From: Bacteroidales bacterium
Lineage (GTDB): Bacteria > Bacteroidota > Bacteroidia > Bacteroidales > F082
Direction of reading: 5' to 3'
NCBI GenBank assembly: GCA_017616735.1
Contig: JAFZXP010000001.1
Span: 1-58,793 of the forward strand
Length of the DNA: 58,793 bases
Shown: positions 25,775 through 33,874 of the stretch, piece after piece
Layout of the letters: every line of letters begins with the position of its first letter
Position numbering within the stretch: position 1 is the first letter of the stretch
Position numbers and translations under genes: made by a program
Notes under the pieces: model-generated
What the model was told of the DNA's origin: nothing
Database searches by the model: none
Seen by the model: the letters and a program-made list of their open reading frames with translations, nothing else

Positions 25775-26200
25775 TTATTTATTAATGAGTTTCGATACTG
25801 CTGAATAGATTACAGCTGCGATTGTGCCGCCTACTACAATGTATGTGAACATCATGAAGAAGTCAACAAAAGACTCTTGTCCACGTGACACACCCATTGA
25901 TTCAAGATATTCGGTTGAAAGTGTCGAACCCTTGGAAATCAGCCATGCAAAAAGTGCGAGAACTGCCACCAAAGCTACGACATATCCTATAGTCTTTACG
26001 CTTTTTGGATTGATAATAATTCCATAAATAGGTGCAAACAAAATCGCAACCACAGTCAATCCAAGCATGCAATATGCGAACACCATGAAGATTCCAACGC
26101 TATCTTTACCATTGGCAACGCCGAGGACTGCGAACAGAACGTTGAGAACCATCAAGGCTATAAGCAAATATTTGCAATATTTTGTTAATTTTTCGACCAT
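25775..26200 (-). CDS. Four-helix membrane protein of the exbB-exbD cluster
   Basis: 141 residues with four predicted transmembrane segments (about residues 10-27, 37-58, 70-89 and 112-134). I do not recognise a named family. It is placed between exbB and the first exbD with gaps of 18 and 17 bp, all on the same strand, so it is very likely a cotranscribed component or assembly factor of this motor. Charged residues within the hydrophobic stretches are few. The function is inferred from position only. Confidence 0.75.
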   Translation of the reverse strand: MVEKLTKYCKYLLIALMVLNVLFAVLGVANGKDSVGIFMVFAYCMLGLTVVAILFAPIYGIIINPKSVKTIGYVVALVAVLALFAWLISKGSTLSTEYLESMGVSRGQESFVDFFMMFTYIVVGGTIAAVIYSAVSKLINK

Positions 26201-26218
26201 GATTTTTCTTTTGTTAGA

Positions 26219-27025
26219 TTAGTTTTTCTTTGAATAAGCGTGGAGCATGTCCATGAATGAGATTGATGAATCTTCCATATCGTTCACTATACCTTCAATC
26301 TTGTTGAGGATGAAGTTGAAGCAGATCTGGAGGATAACAGCTGTGATAAGACCGAACACTGTGGTCAACAAAGCGACTTTCATACCGCCAGCAACAACTG
26401 TTGGGCTGATATCACCTGCTGCAGCGATAGCGTCGAAAGCTTCGATCATACCGACAACAGTACCCATAAATCCCAACATAGGTCCCAAAGCGATGAACAA
26501 TGAAATCCAGCTCACGCCGCTTTCAAGGTTACCTGTCATCACTGAACCGTATGATACGATTGATTTTTCAACCTCATCGAGACCTTCGTTGTAACGCATC
26601 AAGCCCTGATAGAAAATACTTGCGACCGGGCCGCGTGTTTCACGGCAGAGATCTTTAGCTTTCTCAATGCCTTCTTTGTTCAAAGTTGTCTCAAGATTTG
26701 CAAGGAGGTTCTTAGTGTTTGTTGTGCTCAATGTCAAATAGATGATTCTTTCGATTGACACTGCCAAACCGAGGACCAACACTAACAAAACCACGCTCAT
26801 GAAGCCCCAGCCACCATCGATGAACTGTTTCTTCAAAACCTCGTGGAATGTAGGAGCTGCTTCCTCTGTCTCCATTGTTGCCATCTCAGCTGTTTCTGTA
26901 GCCTCAACTACCTGTTCAGTCTGAGCTTCTGTTGTCTGCGCATTTTCTTCTTGTGCAAGAAGTGAGTTGCTGATTCCAAATGTCAAAAATCCAGCAACTG
27001 TCAGTAAAGCAATTAATTTTTTCAT
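26219..27025 (-). CDS. exbB: MotA/TolQ/ExbB-family proton channel protein
   Basis: 268 residues. Unusually, a cleavable-looking signal peptide (MKKLIALLTVAGFL to LLAQ, residues 1-25) and a Glu/Thr/Ala-rich linker (26-60) precede the channel domain; this form occurs in Bacteroidales ExbB-like proteins. Three transmembrane segments follow (about 75-95, 170-190, 215-240), with the TolQ/ExbB core GVSWISLFIALGPMLGFMGT and TVVAGGMKVALLTTVFGL. With the two ExbD proteins it should form a proton-driven motor for TonB-dependent or related energy transfer. It is the first gene of the cluster. No clear promoter box is seen upstream. Confidence 0.92.
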   Translation of the reverse strand: MKKLIALLTVAGFLTFGISNSLLAQEENAQTTEAQTEQVVEATETAEMATMETEEAAPTFHEVLKKQFIDGGWGFMSVVLLVLVLGLAVSIERIIYLTLSTTNTKNLLANLETTLNKEGIEKAKDLCRETRGPVASIFYQGLMRYNEGLDEVEKSIVSYGSVMTGNLESGVSWISLFIALGPMLGFMGTVVGMIEAFDAIAAAGDISPTVVAGGMKVALLTTVFGLITAVILQICFNFILNKIEGIVNDMEDSSISFMDMLHAYSKKN

Positions 27026-27082
27026 GATTTGAATTTTGAATTACTACTTTTTAATTTGTTAATATTTAATTTGATTTCTATT

Positions 27083-27116
27083 TTAACTTTCAACTATCAA
27101 CTATCAACTTTCAACT
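27083..27116. repeat. Heptad array, class A
   Basis: Four to five 7-base units of TCAACTA/TCAACTT type between the exbB start region and the hairpin element copy 2. Confidence 0.8.
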
Positions 27117-27144
27117 GTACAGACGGTCAGCTGACCGTCTCTAC
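27117..27144. repeat. 28-bp hairpin element, copy 2
   Basis: GTACAGACGGTCAG (27117-27130) and its complement CTGACCGTCTCTAC (27131-27144), with one mismatch at the fourth pair. It keeps the outer CGTCTCTAC end of the other copies but has no central spacer. It sits 3 bp from the 3' end of the tRNA gene, on the other side of a class A array. Confidence 0.8.
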
Positions 27145-27147
27145 CTG

Positions 27148-27235
27148 CGGAGAGAGCGGGATTCGAACCCGCGGTACCCTTTTGAAGTACACACACTTTC
27201 CAGGCGTGCTCCTTAAACCACTCGGACATCTCTCC
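27148..27235 (-). tRNA. tRNA-Ser (GGA anticodon)
   Basis: 88 nt on the minus strand. The acceptor arms GGAGAGA and TCTCTCC pair fully; the anticodon loop CTGGAAA is closed by CACGC/GTGTG with anticodon GGA; the T arm is GCGGG-TTCGAAT-CCCGC; a long variable arm is present, as expected for serine. The discriminator is G. The 3' CCA is not encoded. It reads UCC and UCU codons. Its own promoter lies at 27268-27300. Confidence 0.96.
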
Positions 27236-27267
27236 CAGGGATTATTATCTCCACAAAAATTGCGTGT

Positions 27268-27300
27268 CAAAATTACAAAAAATTTCTTTAGCTAAAACAA
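27268..27300 (-). promoter_or_regulatory. Promoter of tRNA-Ser
   Basis: On the minus strand, TTG (27300-27298) and TAATTTTG (27275-27268) are 22 bases apart. The box ends 32 bp before the tRNA 5' end. The stretch 27301-27405 that follows contains no gene or other signal that I can see. Confidence 0.55.
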
Positions 27301-27405
27301 GAATTTTCCAACAATATTTCATTTTTTTAATAAAAATCCCAGCCTTATCGCTAAATAACTTATTTTCAATATTTTAGTTTACTAACAACAGCAGAGCTGA
27401 AACTA

Positions 27406-28431
27406 TCAAATTGTCATTTCTCCTCTCAACGGAGTTTGCAGATATTTCTTGACATCCTTGCGGTTGTAACCTTCACCGAGCAGATACATCAGTTTGGCCA
27501 AAGCCGACTCGGTGGTGATGTCGTAGCCGCTGATGACCCCGATTTTATTGAGATTGAGACTGGTTTCGTAGCGTCCCATCTCCACTGAACCCGACTTGCA
27601 CTGCGTCACGTTGTAGATGATCAGGCCTTTTCGGATGGCGTCGGCAAGCTCGTCGAGGAACCATTCGCTGGTAGGCGCGTTGCCCGAGCCGAAGGTCTCA
27701 AGAATAATGCCTTTCAGCCCAGGTGTTTCCAAAGTGTGCTTAACATAGGAATATGTAATGCCCGGGAACAATTTCAATATACCTACGTTTCGGTCAAACT
27801 TCTTGTGAACTATCAGCTTTTCGTTGGATGGCTTGGCAATGAATTCCCTGTTGTATTTAATTTTAATGCCTACGTCGGCCAGGGTCGGGTAGTTGCCTGA
27901 TGAGAAAGCGTTGAAGTTTTCGGCATTGAATTTGGTGGCGCGATTACCTCTAAGCAACTGATTTTCAAAGAATATACAAACTTCTGGGGCGCATGGTTTG
28001 CCATCAATTTTTGATGCCGCTATCTCGATGGATGTGACGAAATTTTCACGCCCGTCGCTTCGCACCATTCCCATTGGCAGTTGCGAACCGGTGAAAACTA
28101 TCGGTTTGGCAAGGTTTTCCAGCATAAAGCTCAAAGCCGAAGCGCTGTAGGCCATGGTGTCGGAACCGTGAAGCACTACGAATCCGTCGTAGTTGTCATA
28201 GTTTTCCTCGATTTTTTCGGCCAGCTCAACCCAAACCTCCGGTGTCATGTTTGACGAGTCGATGAGTGTCTCGAACGAATAGAAATCGATGTTGTAATCG
28301 AGGTTGCGAAGCACTGGCAAATCTTCGTAAATGTTGCCGAAGTCGAACGGTACCAGACTGCCGGTCTTCGGGTCTTTCATCATTCCTATTGTGCCACCGG
28401 TATAAAGCACTAAAATTGAAGGCTTTTTCAT
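27406..28431 (-). CDS. ansA: L-asparaginase, type I (AnsA-like)
   Basis: 341 residues, cytoplasmic (no signal peptide). The first catalytic Thr is in LYTGGTIGM near residue 13, and the second block VLHGSDTMAYSASALSFML carries the Asp-Thr pair. FTGSQLPMG and ETFGSGNAP are further family marks. It hydrolyses asparagine to aspartate and ammonia. It lies downstream of tatD on the same strand; the 77-bp space between the tatD stop and this ATG consists almost entirely of heptad repeats, with no promoter box visible, so it may depend on read-through from the tatD-hflX-trpS unit. Confidence 0.95.
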   Translation of the reverse strand: MKKPSILVLYTGGTIGMMKDPKTGSLVPFDFGNIYEDLPVLRNLDYNIDFYSFETLIDSSNMTPEVWVELAEKIEENYDNYDGFVVLHGSDTMAYSASALSFMLENLAKPIVFTGSQLPMGMVRSDGRENFVTSIEIAASKIDGKPCAPEVCIFFENQLLRGNRATKFNAENFNAFSSGNYPTLADVGIKIKYNREFIAKPSNEKLIVHKKFDRNVGILKLFPGITYSYVKHTLETPGLKGIILETFGSGNAPTSEWFLDELADAIRKGLIIYNVTQCKSGSVEMGRYETSLNLNKIGVISGYDITTESALAKLMYLLGEGYNRKDVKKYLQTPLRGEMTI

Positions 28432-28434
28432 ACA

Positions 28435-28531
28435 AGTTATCAGTTAACAGTTAGCAGTTGACAGTTAACAGTTGACAGTTAGCAGTTGGCAGTTTAAACT
28501 GTCAACTATCAACTGTAAATTGTCAACTTAA
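28435..28531. repeat. Inverted heptad array, class A
   Basis: The left part (28435-28497) holds eight to nine units CAGTTAA/CAGTTGA/CAGTTAG. The right part (28496-28531) holds about five units in reverse orientation (TCAACTA, TCAACTG). The centre CAGTTTAAACTG is itself palindromic. The whole can fold into a long hairpin. It fills the tatD-ansA gap and includes the last codons and stop of tatD. Confidence 0.85.
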
Positions 28532-29312
28532 ATAGTTTTATCGCGTTTTTTGTTGTTTGTTCAAAAATTTCTTCAGTCGTTACCCCGTAAATCTCCGCCA
28601 CTTTTTCAGCTGTCTTGACTATGTGGGCAGGCTCGTTGCGCTGTCCACGATAGGGTACTGGCGGTAGATAAGGGTCGTCGGTTTCAAGAACGATTCTGTC
28701 CATTGGGATGTCGGCCAAAAAATCCTTCACTCCACAGTTTTTGTAAGTGATTACGCCGCCGAGCCCGAGATGGAAGCCGTAAGAAACGGCAGTGCGAGCC
28801 TCATCGTAAGTGCCGTTGAAACAGTGCATGACTCCGGCGAGGCGGCCATCCTGTTCGTGGTCCAATACCTTGAACATCTCATGGAAAGCGTTTCTTGTAT
28901 GCAGCGACACCGGTAATCCCAAATCCTTTGCCCAATGCAGTTGTTCGCTCAACACCTCAATCTGCTCTTTTTTGAAAGTGTCGTCCCAATAAAAATCGAG
29001 GCCGATTTCACCAATGCCAACCATTGGACTACCGTCATTTCGACCGACCGAAGGGAGTGGAGAAATCTCCTCCTCAATAATTCTTAACTTCTCTTTATAA
29101 TCCTCTTTCACCTCTTCCGGATGCAGTCCCATCATAACTCTCACATTATCAGGATGCTTTTCGTAAAACTGCATCATCGGCTCAATGCTTTTCTCGTCGG
29201 TGTTCGGCAACAGCAACATCTCCACACCAGCCTCCAGAGCGCGATTGAAAGCCGCTTCGCGGTCCAAGTCGAAGGCTTCATCGTAAATGTGGCTATGTGT
29301 GTTGATAATCAT
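28509..29312 (-). CDS. tatD: TatD-family metal-dependent hydrolase/DNase
   Basis: 267 residues. Metal ligands typical of the TIM-barrel TatD family are visible: NTHSHIYD at the N-terminus, a Glu in GIGEIGLDFYWD, His in LHTRNAF and HCFNGTYDEA, and ETDDPYLPP with the catalytic Asp. TatD proteins are 3'-5' exonucleases acting in DNA repair. The final residues KLTIYS and the TGA stop are encoded by the class A heptad array, so the repeat has replaced the original end of the gene. It is 9 bp downstream of hflX on the same strand. Confidence 0.95.
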   Translation of the reverse strand: MIINTHSHIYDEAFDLDREAAFNRALEAGVEMLLLPNTDEKSIEPMMQFYEKHPDNVRVMMGLHPEEVKEDYKEKLRIIEEEISPLPSVGRNDGSPMVGIGEIGLDFYWDDTFKKEQIEVLSEQLHWAKDLGLPVSLHTRNAFHEMFKVLDHEQDGRLAGVMHCFNGTYDEARTAVSYGFHLGLGGVITYKNCGVKDFLADIPMDRIVLETDDPYLPPVPYRGQRNEPAHIVKTAEKVAEIYGVTTEEIFEQTTKNAIKLFKLTIYS

Positions 29313-29321
29313 ATGGTTGCT

Positions 29322-30503
29322 TTAATAAAGGAAGTTGTCGTATGGATATCTGATGGCATGCATGTCGCGGATTTCCTTGTACAAAAGATCGCGAAACTCC
29401 TGATAATGAGTCTTTTCGGCTGCCGAGATAAAGATGCAGGGCTTGCCTTTGGCCATCCATGTTTTCTTCCAGTCGTCCAAAGTGTAGTTTTTGGTGGTGG
29501 CCGGGGTTAAATCGTCGGCTTCTTTCTCCTGATAGGTGTAGGCGTCTATCTTATTGAAAACCATGATGGTTTTTTTGTCGCCAGCGCCTATGTCGGCCAA
29601 AGTTTGGTTGACTGTTTCGATTTGTGATTCAAAATCGGGATGCGAAATGTCAACCACGTGGAGCAATATGTCTGATTCTCTAACCTCGTCGAGGGTTGAT
29701 TTGAATGATTCCACCAGCTGAGTCGGCAATTTGCGGATGAATCCGACTGTGTCGGACAGCAAAAACGGCAAATTTTCAATCACAACCTTGCGCACTGTGG
29801 TGTCCAAGGTGGCGAAAAGTTTGTTTTCGGCAAACACATCGCTCTTGCTGAGCATGTTCATTATGGTTGATTTGCCTACGTTGGTGTATCCCACCAGTGC
29901 CACGCGCACCATCTGCTGACGGTTTTTGCGCTGCACCGATTTCTGCATATCGATTTCCTCAAGTTTCTCTTTCAGAGAAGCTATTTTATTGCGGATAATC
30001 TTACGGTCGGTCTCAATCTGGGTTTCACCCGGGCCTCTCATTCCAATACCGCCTCGCTGACGTTCCAAGTGCGTCCACATTCTGGTCAGTCGTGGCAGCA
30101 TGTATTGATACTGAGCAAGTTCCACCTGTGTTTTGGCGTAAGCTGTCTTTGCGTTTTTGGCAAAAATGTCAAGAATCAGGTTGGTCCTGTCGAGTATACG
30201 GCACTCCAATTCTTTTTCGAGATTGCGGATTTGCGTGGCGCTCAGCTCATCGTCGAATATCGCCATGTCGATTTCTTCCGCTTTGATGTATTGCTTCAGT
30301 TCCTCAAGTTTGCCTGAACCTAAATAAGTTACGCTGTTCGGGCGTTCCAAAGGCTGCACAAAGCGTCCCACACTCACGCCGCCGGCGGTCTCCAACAGAA
30401 ACTCAAGCTCATCGAGGTACTCCTCGGTGCGCTCGCGGTTTTGTTCATACGTGCTCACGGCAACCAAAACCGCTCTTTCCTGCTTTTTTTCGTGCTCAAT
30501 CAT
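29322..30503 (-). CDS. hflX: GTPase HflX
   Basis: 393 residues. The N-terminal HflX domain carries VTYLGSGKLEEL; the linker motif is ERQRGGIGMRGPGETQIETDR; the G domain has G1 GYTNVGKST (205-213), DTVGFIRKLP (G3) and NKID (G4). HflX splits and rescues stalled ribosomes. The ATG overlaps the trpS stop by one base (TAATG), so the two genes are translationally linked. tatD follows 9 bp later. Confidence 0.96.
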   Translation of the reverse strand: MIEHEKKQERAVLVAVSTYEQNRERTEEYLDELEFLLETAGGVSVGRFVQPLERPNSVTYLGSGKLEELKQYIKAEEIDMAIFDDELSATQIRNLEKELECRILDRTNLILDIFAKNAKTAYAKTQVELAQYQYMLPRLTRMWTHLERQRGGIGMRGPGETQIETDRKIIRNKIASLKEKLEEIDMQKSVQRKNRQQMVRVALVGYTNVGKSTIMNMLSKSDVFAENKLFATLDTTVRKVVIENLPFLLSDTVGFIRKLPTQLVESFKSTLDEVRESDILLHVVDISHPDFESQIETVNQTLADIGAGDKKTIMVFNKIDAYTYQEKEADDLTPATTKNYTLDDWKKTWMAKGKPCIFISAAEKTHYQEFRDLLYKEIRDMHAIRYPYDNFLY

Positions 30504-31501
30504 TAAAACGGCTTAAATCCTATAATCTCTCTAACTTCTTTGATGGTTTTTCTTGCGCTTTCGCGTGCTTTTTCAGCACCCATGCGGGCCACCTTGTTAA
30601 TATATTCGTCGTTGGCGTCGATTTCACGAATCTTTTCGCGTATAGGTGTCACAAACTGAATCATGTCTTCGGCCAGCTGTTTCTTCATGTCGCCGTAGCG
30701 GATTGTCATGTTGTTGTACGCGTCGTCAAAAAACTGAACAGTCTCTGGCTTTGACACAATACTCATCAGTTGGAAGAGGTTGGCTATAGCCTCGGGTTTC
30801 TCCTGATTCAACTCGGTCGGGCCGCTGTCGGTCTTTGCGCGCATCACTTTCTTGCGGATAGAGGCGTCGTCTTCGGCCAAGAATATGGCGTTGCCTTCGC
30901 CTTCGCTTTTGCCCATTTTGCCGTTGCCGTCCAGTCCTGGTACTTTAACTAATTGATTTCCAAAGTTAAATGCCTGTGGAATTGGGAAATACTCTACTCC
31001 GTAGATGTTGTTGAAACGACCTGCAAAGTCGCGGGCTTTCTCCAAATTCTGCTCCTGGTCTTTGCCCACCGGCACGTATTGCGACTTGTGTATCAAGATA
31101 TCCGCAGCCATCAAGGTCGGGTAGGTGAGAAGGCCGGCATTGACGTTGTCGGGTTGTTTGCGCACCTTTTCTTTGAATGTTGTGACGCGCTCCAACTCGC
31201 CTATGTAGGCATTCATATTGAGGAAAAGATACAACTCGACCACCTCGGGCACATCGCTCTGCACATAGAGTGTGGCTTTTTCGGGATCGACACCTGCCGC
31301 AAGATATTCCACCAATATCTGACGCACTCTTCCGTGAAGGTCGTCGGGATGAGGATGTGTGGTAAGTGAATGATAATCAGCTATAAAAAAGAAGCAATTG
31401 TAATTATCTTGAAGGCGGATAAAGTTTTTTACCGCGCCGAAATAATTGCCGAGATGCAAATTTCCCGTAGGTCTGATGCCGCTAAGTACGATTTCTTTCA
31501 T
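30503..31501 (-). CDS. trpS: Tryptophanyl-tRNA synthetase
   Basis: 332 residues from ATG 31501; an in-frame start ten codons upstream would include the promoter box and is rejected. It is a class I synthetase: a HIGH-type segment GNLHLGNYFGA with HLGN at 16-19, KMSKS-type GKMGKSEG near 195, and PTLMAADILIHKSQYVPVGKDQ for tryptophan binding. It charges tRNA-Trp. It is the first gene of the trpS-hflX-tatD unit. Confidence 0.97.
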   Translation of the reverse strand: MKEIVLSGIRPTGNLHLGNYFGAVKNFIRLQDNYNCFFFIADYHSLTTHPHPDDLHGRVRQILVEYLAAGVDPEKATLYVQSDVPEVVELYLFLNMNAYIGELERVTTFKEKVRKQPDNVNAGLLTYPTLMAADILIHKSQYVPVGKDQEQNLEKARDFAGRFNNIYGVEYFPIPQAFNFGNQLVKVPGLDGNGKMGKSEGEGNAIFLAEDDASIRKKVMRAKTDSGPTELNQEKPEAIANLFQLMSIVSKPETVQFFDDAYNNMTIRYGDMKKQLAEDMIQFVTPIREKIREIDANDEYINKVARMGAEKARESARKTIKEVREIIGFKPF

Positions 31502-31520
31502 GTAAGTATATTTAAACTTG

Positions 31521-31528
31521 CAAATATA
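31521..31528 (-). promoter_or_regulatory. -7 box of trpS
   Basis: The minus strand reads TATATTTG (TAnnTTTG), 19 bp before ATG 31501. The expected TTG position is occupied by the heptad array, where a TTG exists but at only 12 bases. Confidence 0.4.
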
Positions 31529-31535
31529 CAAAAAA

Positions 31536-31567
31536 GTTTACAATTGACAGTTTACAGTTGATAGTTT
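31536..31567. repeat. Heptad array, class A (trpS side)
   Basis: About four units of CAATTGA/CAGTTTA/CAGTTGA type. Orientation is opposite to the array at 31611-31661, with the 26-bp palindrome between them. Confidence 0.75.
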
Positions 31568-31577
31568 TTTTAAAATA

Positions 31578-31603
31578 AAAAAGAGATGCGCGCATCTCTT
31601 TTT
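31578..31603. terminator. Perfect 26-bp palindromic terminator after the RNase gene
   Basis: AAAAAGAGATGCG (31578-31590) is followed directly by its reverse complement (31591-31603), ending in T5 on either strand. It is placed after the RNase G/E gene on the minus strand and flanked by heptad arrays on both sides. Confidence 0.75.
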
Positions 31604-31610
31604 AACTTGT

Positions 31611-31661
31611 AATTACTAACTGCTAACTGTTAACTGTCAACTGCTAACTGTTAACTGTTAG
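31611..31661. repeat. Heptad array, class A (RNase side)
   Basis: About seven units TAACTGC, TAACTGT and CAACTGC in a row; the edge overlaps the stop codon of the RNase G/E gene (31658-31660). Confidence 0.85.
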
Positions 31662-33235
31662 AAAGTGATGTCGTCTCCGTTTTTGTTCTGGAAGTTGTAC
31701 TGAAGCATGTGGAATGATTTCACTTCGTTGATGTGTATCGTTTTGTGATACTTCCACATCCACTTCCTTCTGATAGAGATGAAACCTTTGGTGAGGTAGG
31801 CGTAGACAAACGGATGAACCTGCAATGTAACCTCTTTTTCGTTTTGGTCAAGCAAAAGGTACTTGAGGCTGTTCTCGATTTCGTCGATGTAAATCATCGA
31901 TGGTCTGATTTTGCCTGTGCCGCCGCATACCGGGCATTTCTCCTGAACGGTGACTTCAGTTTCGGGACGCACACGCTGACGCGTGATCTGGATGAGCCCG
32001 AATTTTGTGGCTGGAAGAATGGTGTGCTTGGCGCGGTCTTTGGCCATCTCTTCCTGCAACTTATCGAACAATTCCTTGCGATGCTTCGCTTCGTGCATGT
32101 CGATGAAGTCGACGATGATGATGCCGCCCATGTCGCGCAGACGCAATTGTCTGGCGATTTCCACTGCCGCTTCCAGGTTGACAGTCAATGCGTTCTCTTC
32201 TTGAGACGCTTCCTTGTTGACTCGATGGCCGCTGTTCACGTCGATGACGTGCATGGCCTCGGTGTGTTCAATGATGAGGTAAACACCATTTCTGATTGTG
32301 ACAATTCTGCCGAACGACCCCTTAACCTGTCGCGCAACGCCGTAATGCTCAAAGATGGGCTCTTTGCCTTTGTACAGCTTGACGATGTCGGCTTTCTGAG
32401 GTGCGATGGTGGCGATGTAGCTCTTGATTTCGTCGTGAAGAGCTTGATTGTCAACAGTAATTGTATTGAACGATTCGTTGAGCAGGTCGCGCAACATTGC
32501 CGAGGTGCGGTCAAGTTCGCTCACCAGCTTTGCCGGGGCCTTGCTTCCGTATAACGACTCAGTTACCTGCTCCCATTTGTCCAACAGGTATTTCATGTCG
32601 GCATGGAGGTCTTCCACCTTCTTGCCTTCTGCCACAGTGCGGATGATAACGCCGAAGTTGTTAGGTCTGATGCTCTGGATGAGTTTTTTCAGTCGGCTGC
32701 GTTCTTCGCCGCTGCGTATTTTTTGTGATACCGACACACGGTTGGCGAAAGGAACCAGCACTATGTAACGTCCGGCGAATGAAATCTCGGCCGAGATGCG
32801 CGGTCCTTTTGTGTTGATAGGCTCTTTGGCGATCTGCACCGGAATTTGGTCGCCGGCTTGCAGATAATCGGAGATTTTGCCCGACTTGTCGATGTCGTTG
32901 CAGAGCTTGAACTTTGTCATCACCGTCTGGGCGGTCTTGCCTTCCTGAGCCAGCTTAGAATATTTTATAAGCGAAGCTATCTGCGGACCAAGGTCCAGAA
33001 AATGCAAAAAGGCGTCTTTCTGACTGCCTATGTCGACAAATGCCGCGTTCAAGCCGGGCAATATCTTTTTGATGCGCCCCAAATACACATCGCCAACAGC
33101 GAAATTACTGTTGTTCTGCTCTTTGTGGAATTCAACGAGCTGCTTGTCTTCCAACAAAACAATATTAACCTCTGAAACATCAGAACTGATAACAAGCTCT
33201 CTGTTGACTGTCGGAACTGTAGTTGTGTTGTCCAT
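31658..33235 (-). CDS. rng: Ribonuclease G/E family endoribonuclease
   Basis: 525 residues, Rne/Rng family. An S1 RNA-binding domain (about 35-130: GDVYLGRIKKILPGLNAAFVDIG) precedes the RNase H-like catalytic domain with GGIIIVDFIDMH near 370, where the metal-binding Asp residues lie. The zinc-link CPVCGGTG lies near 430. The C-terminal ~60 residues complete the G/E small domain. It processes rRNA and mRNA. The length is that of RNase G rather than the long E form with its degradosome tail. The stop abuts a heptad array. Confidence 0.95.
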   Translation of the reverse strand: MDNTTTVPTVNRELVISSDVSEVNIVLLEDKQLVEFHKEQNNSNFAVGDVYLGRIKKILPGLNAAFVDIGSQKDAFLHFLDLGPQIASLIKYSKLAQEGKTAQTVMTKFKLCNDIDKSGKISDYLQAGDQIPVQIAKEPINTKGPRISAEISFAGRYIVLVPFANRVSVSQKIRSGEERSRLKKLIQSIRPNNFGVIIRTVAEGKKVEDLHADMKYLLDKWEQVTESLYGSKAPAKLVSELDRTSAMLRDLLNESFNTITVDNQALHDEIKSYIATIAPQKADIVKLYKGKEPIFEHYGVARQVKGSFGRIVTIRNGVYLIIEHTEAMHVIDVNSGHRVNKEASQEENALTVNLEAAVEIARQLRLRDMGGIIIVDFIDMHEAKHRKELFDKLQEEMAKDRAKHTILPATKFGLIQITRQRVRPETEVTVQEKCPVCGGTGKIRPSMIYIDEIENSLKYLLLDQNEKEVTLQVHPFVYAYLTKGFISIRRKWMWKYHKTIHINEVKSFHMLQYNFQNKNGDDITF

Positions 33236-33270
33236 AATATTACAAAGGTTTTAAATTCATTTTAAAAGCA

Positions 33271-33304
33271 ATAACACAACATCGGTTTGTCAATGCTGTG
33301 TTAT
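33271..33304 (-). terminator. Hairpin after the 29-residue basic gene
   Basis: ATAACACAACAT (33271-33282) pairs with 33293-33304 except for one A-C mismatch; the minus-strand sequence after it is TTGCTTTT. It is probably the end of the HU/basic protein transcript. Confidence 0.45.
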
Positions 33305-33330
33305 GTGCTGCAAGAAATCAATCTTTTAGA

Positions 33331-33420
33331 TTATTTCTTTTTATGTCTGTCCTTTCTCAAACGTTTTTTGCGTTTGTGGGTCGACATTTTGTGTCTTTTG
33401 TGTTTCTTACCGTTTGGCAT
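33331..33420 (-). CDS. 29-residue highly basic ribosomal-type protein (AURKAIP1/COX24-like)
   Basis: ATG 33420 to TAA 33331 gives 29 residues, more than half of them Lys, Arg or His. It opens MPNGKKHKRHKM, followed by STHKRKKRLRKDRHKKK. Near-identical tiny proteins are found across Bacteroidota and annotated with the AURKAIP1/COX24 (mS38-type) domain, so a ribosome-bound role is likely. Its ATG is 8 bp after the HU stop, so the two genes are probably cotranscribed and a hairpin follows. No start alternative is needed. The identification rests on sequence memory; the coding nature is supported by composition and context. Confidence 0.8.
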   Translation of the reverse strand: MPNGKKHKRHKMSTHKRKKRLRKDRHKKK

Positions 33421-33428
33421 AGTACAAA

Positions 33429-33701
33429 TTACTTAATATCGTTGATGAATGATTTAGCTGGCTTGAATGCTGGAATCTTGTGTTCCGGAATAACGATGCG
33501 TGTTCCGGCCTTGATGTTTCTACCAACTTTTTCAGCTCTGACTTTTGTCTTGAAGCTGCCGAAACCTCTCAGATAAACATCTTCGTTCTTCTTAACGGCT
33601 TCTTTAACGATCTCCATGAATGATTCAACGACTGCCTGTGTGCTGCCTTTTTCAACACCAGTCTTTTCAGCGATTTTCGCTACGATTTCAGCTTTTGTCA
33701 T
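33429..33701 (-). CDS. hup: HU-family DNA-binding protein
   Basis: 90 residues, standard for HU/IHF. It starts MTKAEIVAKIAEKTG and contains VYLRGFGSFKTK and the DNA-arm segment GRNIKAGTRIVIPEHKIPAFKP. It binds and bends DNA as a dimer and helps compact the nucleoid. It has its own promoter and is divergent from ssb. The basic mS38-like gene follows 8 bp after its stop. Confidence 0.96.
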   Translation of the reverse strand: MTKAEIVAKIAEKTGVEKGSTQAVVESFMEIVKEAVKKNEDVYLRGFGSFKTKVRAEKVGRNIKAGTRIVIPEHKIPAFKPAKSFINDIK

Positions 33702-33743
33702 GACTTATAATAATTTAATTGTTAATTACTTATTTTTCGGCTG

Positions 33744-33776
33744 CAAAAATAATAAGTTTTTTTTTATCTGGAACAA
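33744..33776 (-). promoter_or_regulatory. Promoter of hup
   Basis: Minus strand: TTG at 33776-33774 and TATTTTTG at 33751-33744, 22 bases apart. The box ends 42 bp before the HU ATG. Confidence 0.55.
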
Positions 33777-33803
33777 AAAAATTAATTTTTTTCATTCATT
33801 ATC

Positions 33804-33832
33804 TTGATGATACGAAAATTTTGGTAATTTTG
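33804..33832 (+). promoter_or_regulatory. Promoter of ssb-gldE-gldD
   Basis: TTG at 33804-33806 and TAATTTTG at 33825-33832 with 18 bases between. The ssb ATG follows 42 bp after the box. Confidence 0.6.
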
Positions 33833-33874
33833 CACTATTAATTATATAAGTGTAATTGTGTAAAAATTTAAGCT

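Noticed and set aside
27117..27144. Hairpin element copy 2 as terminator of tRNA-Ser
   Set aside because: The stem lies just after the tRNA but no T-run follows on the minus strand, and two other copies occur where no tRNA is present.
28435..28531. Short tandem repeats as a CRISPR array
   Set aside because: Units are 7 bases, imperfect and without spacers; no cas gene is in the window.
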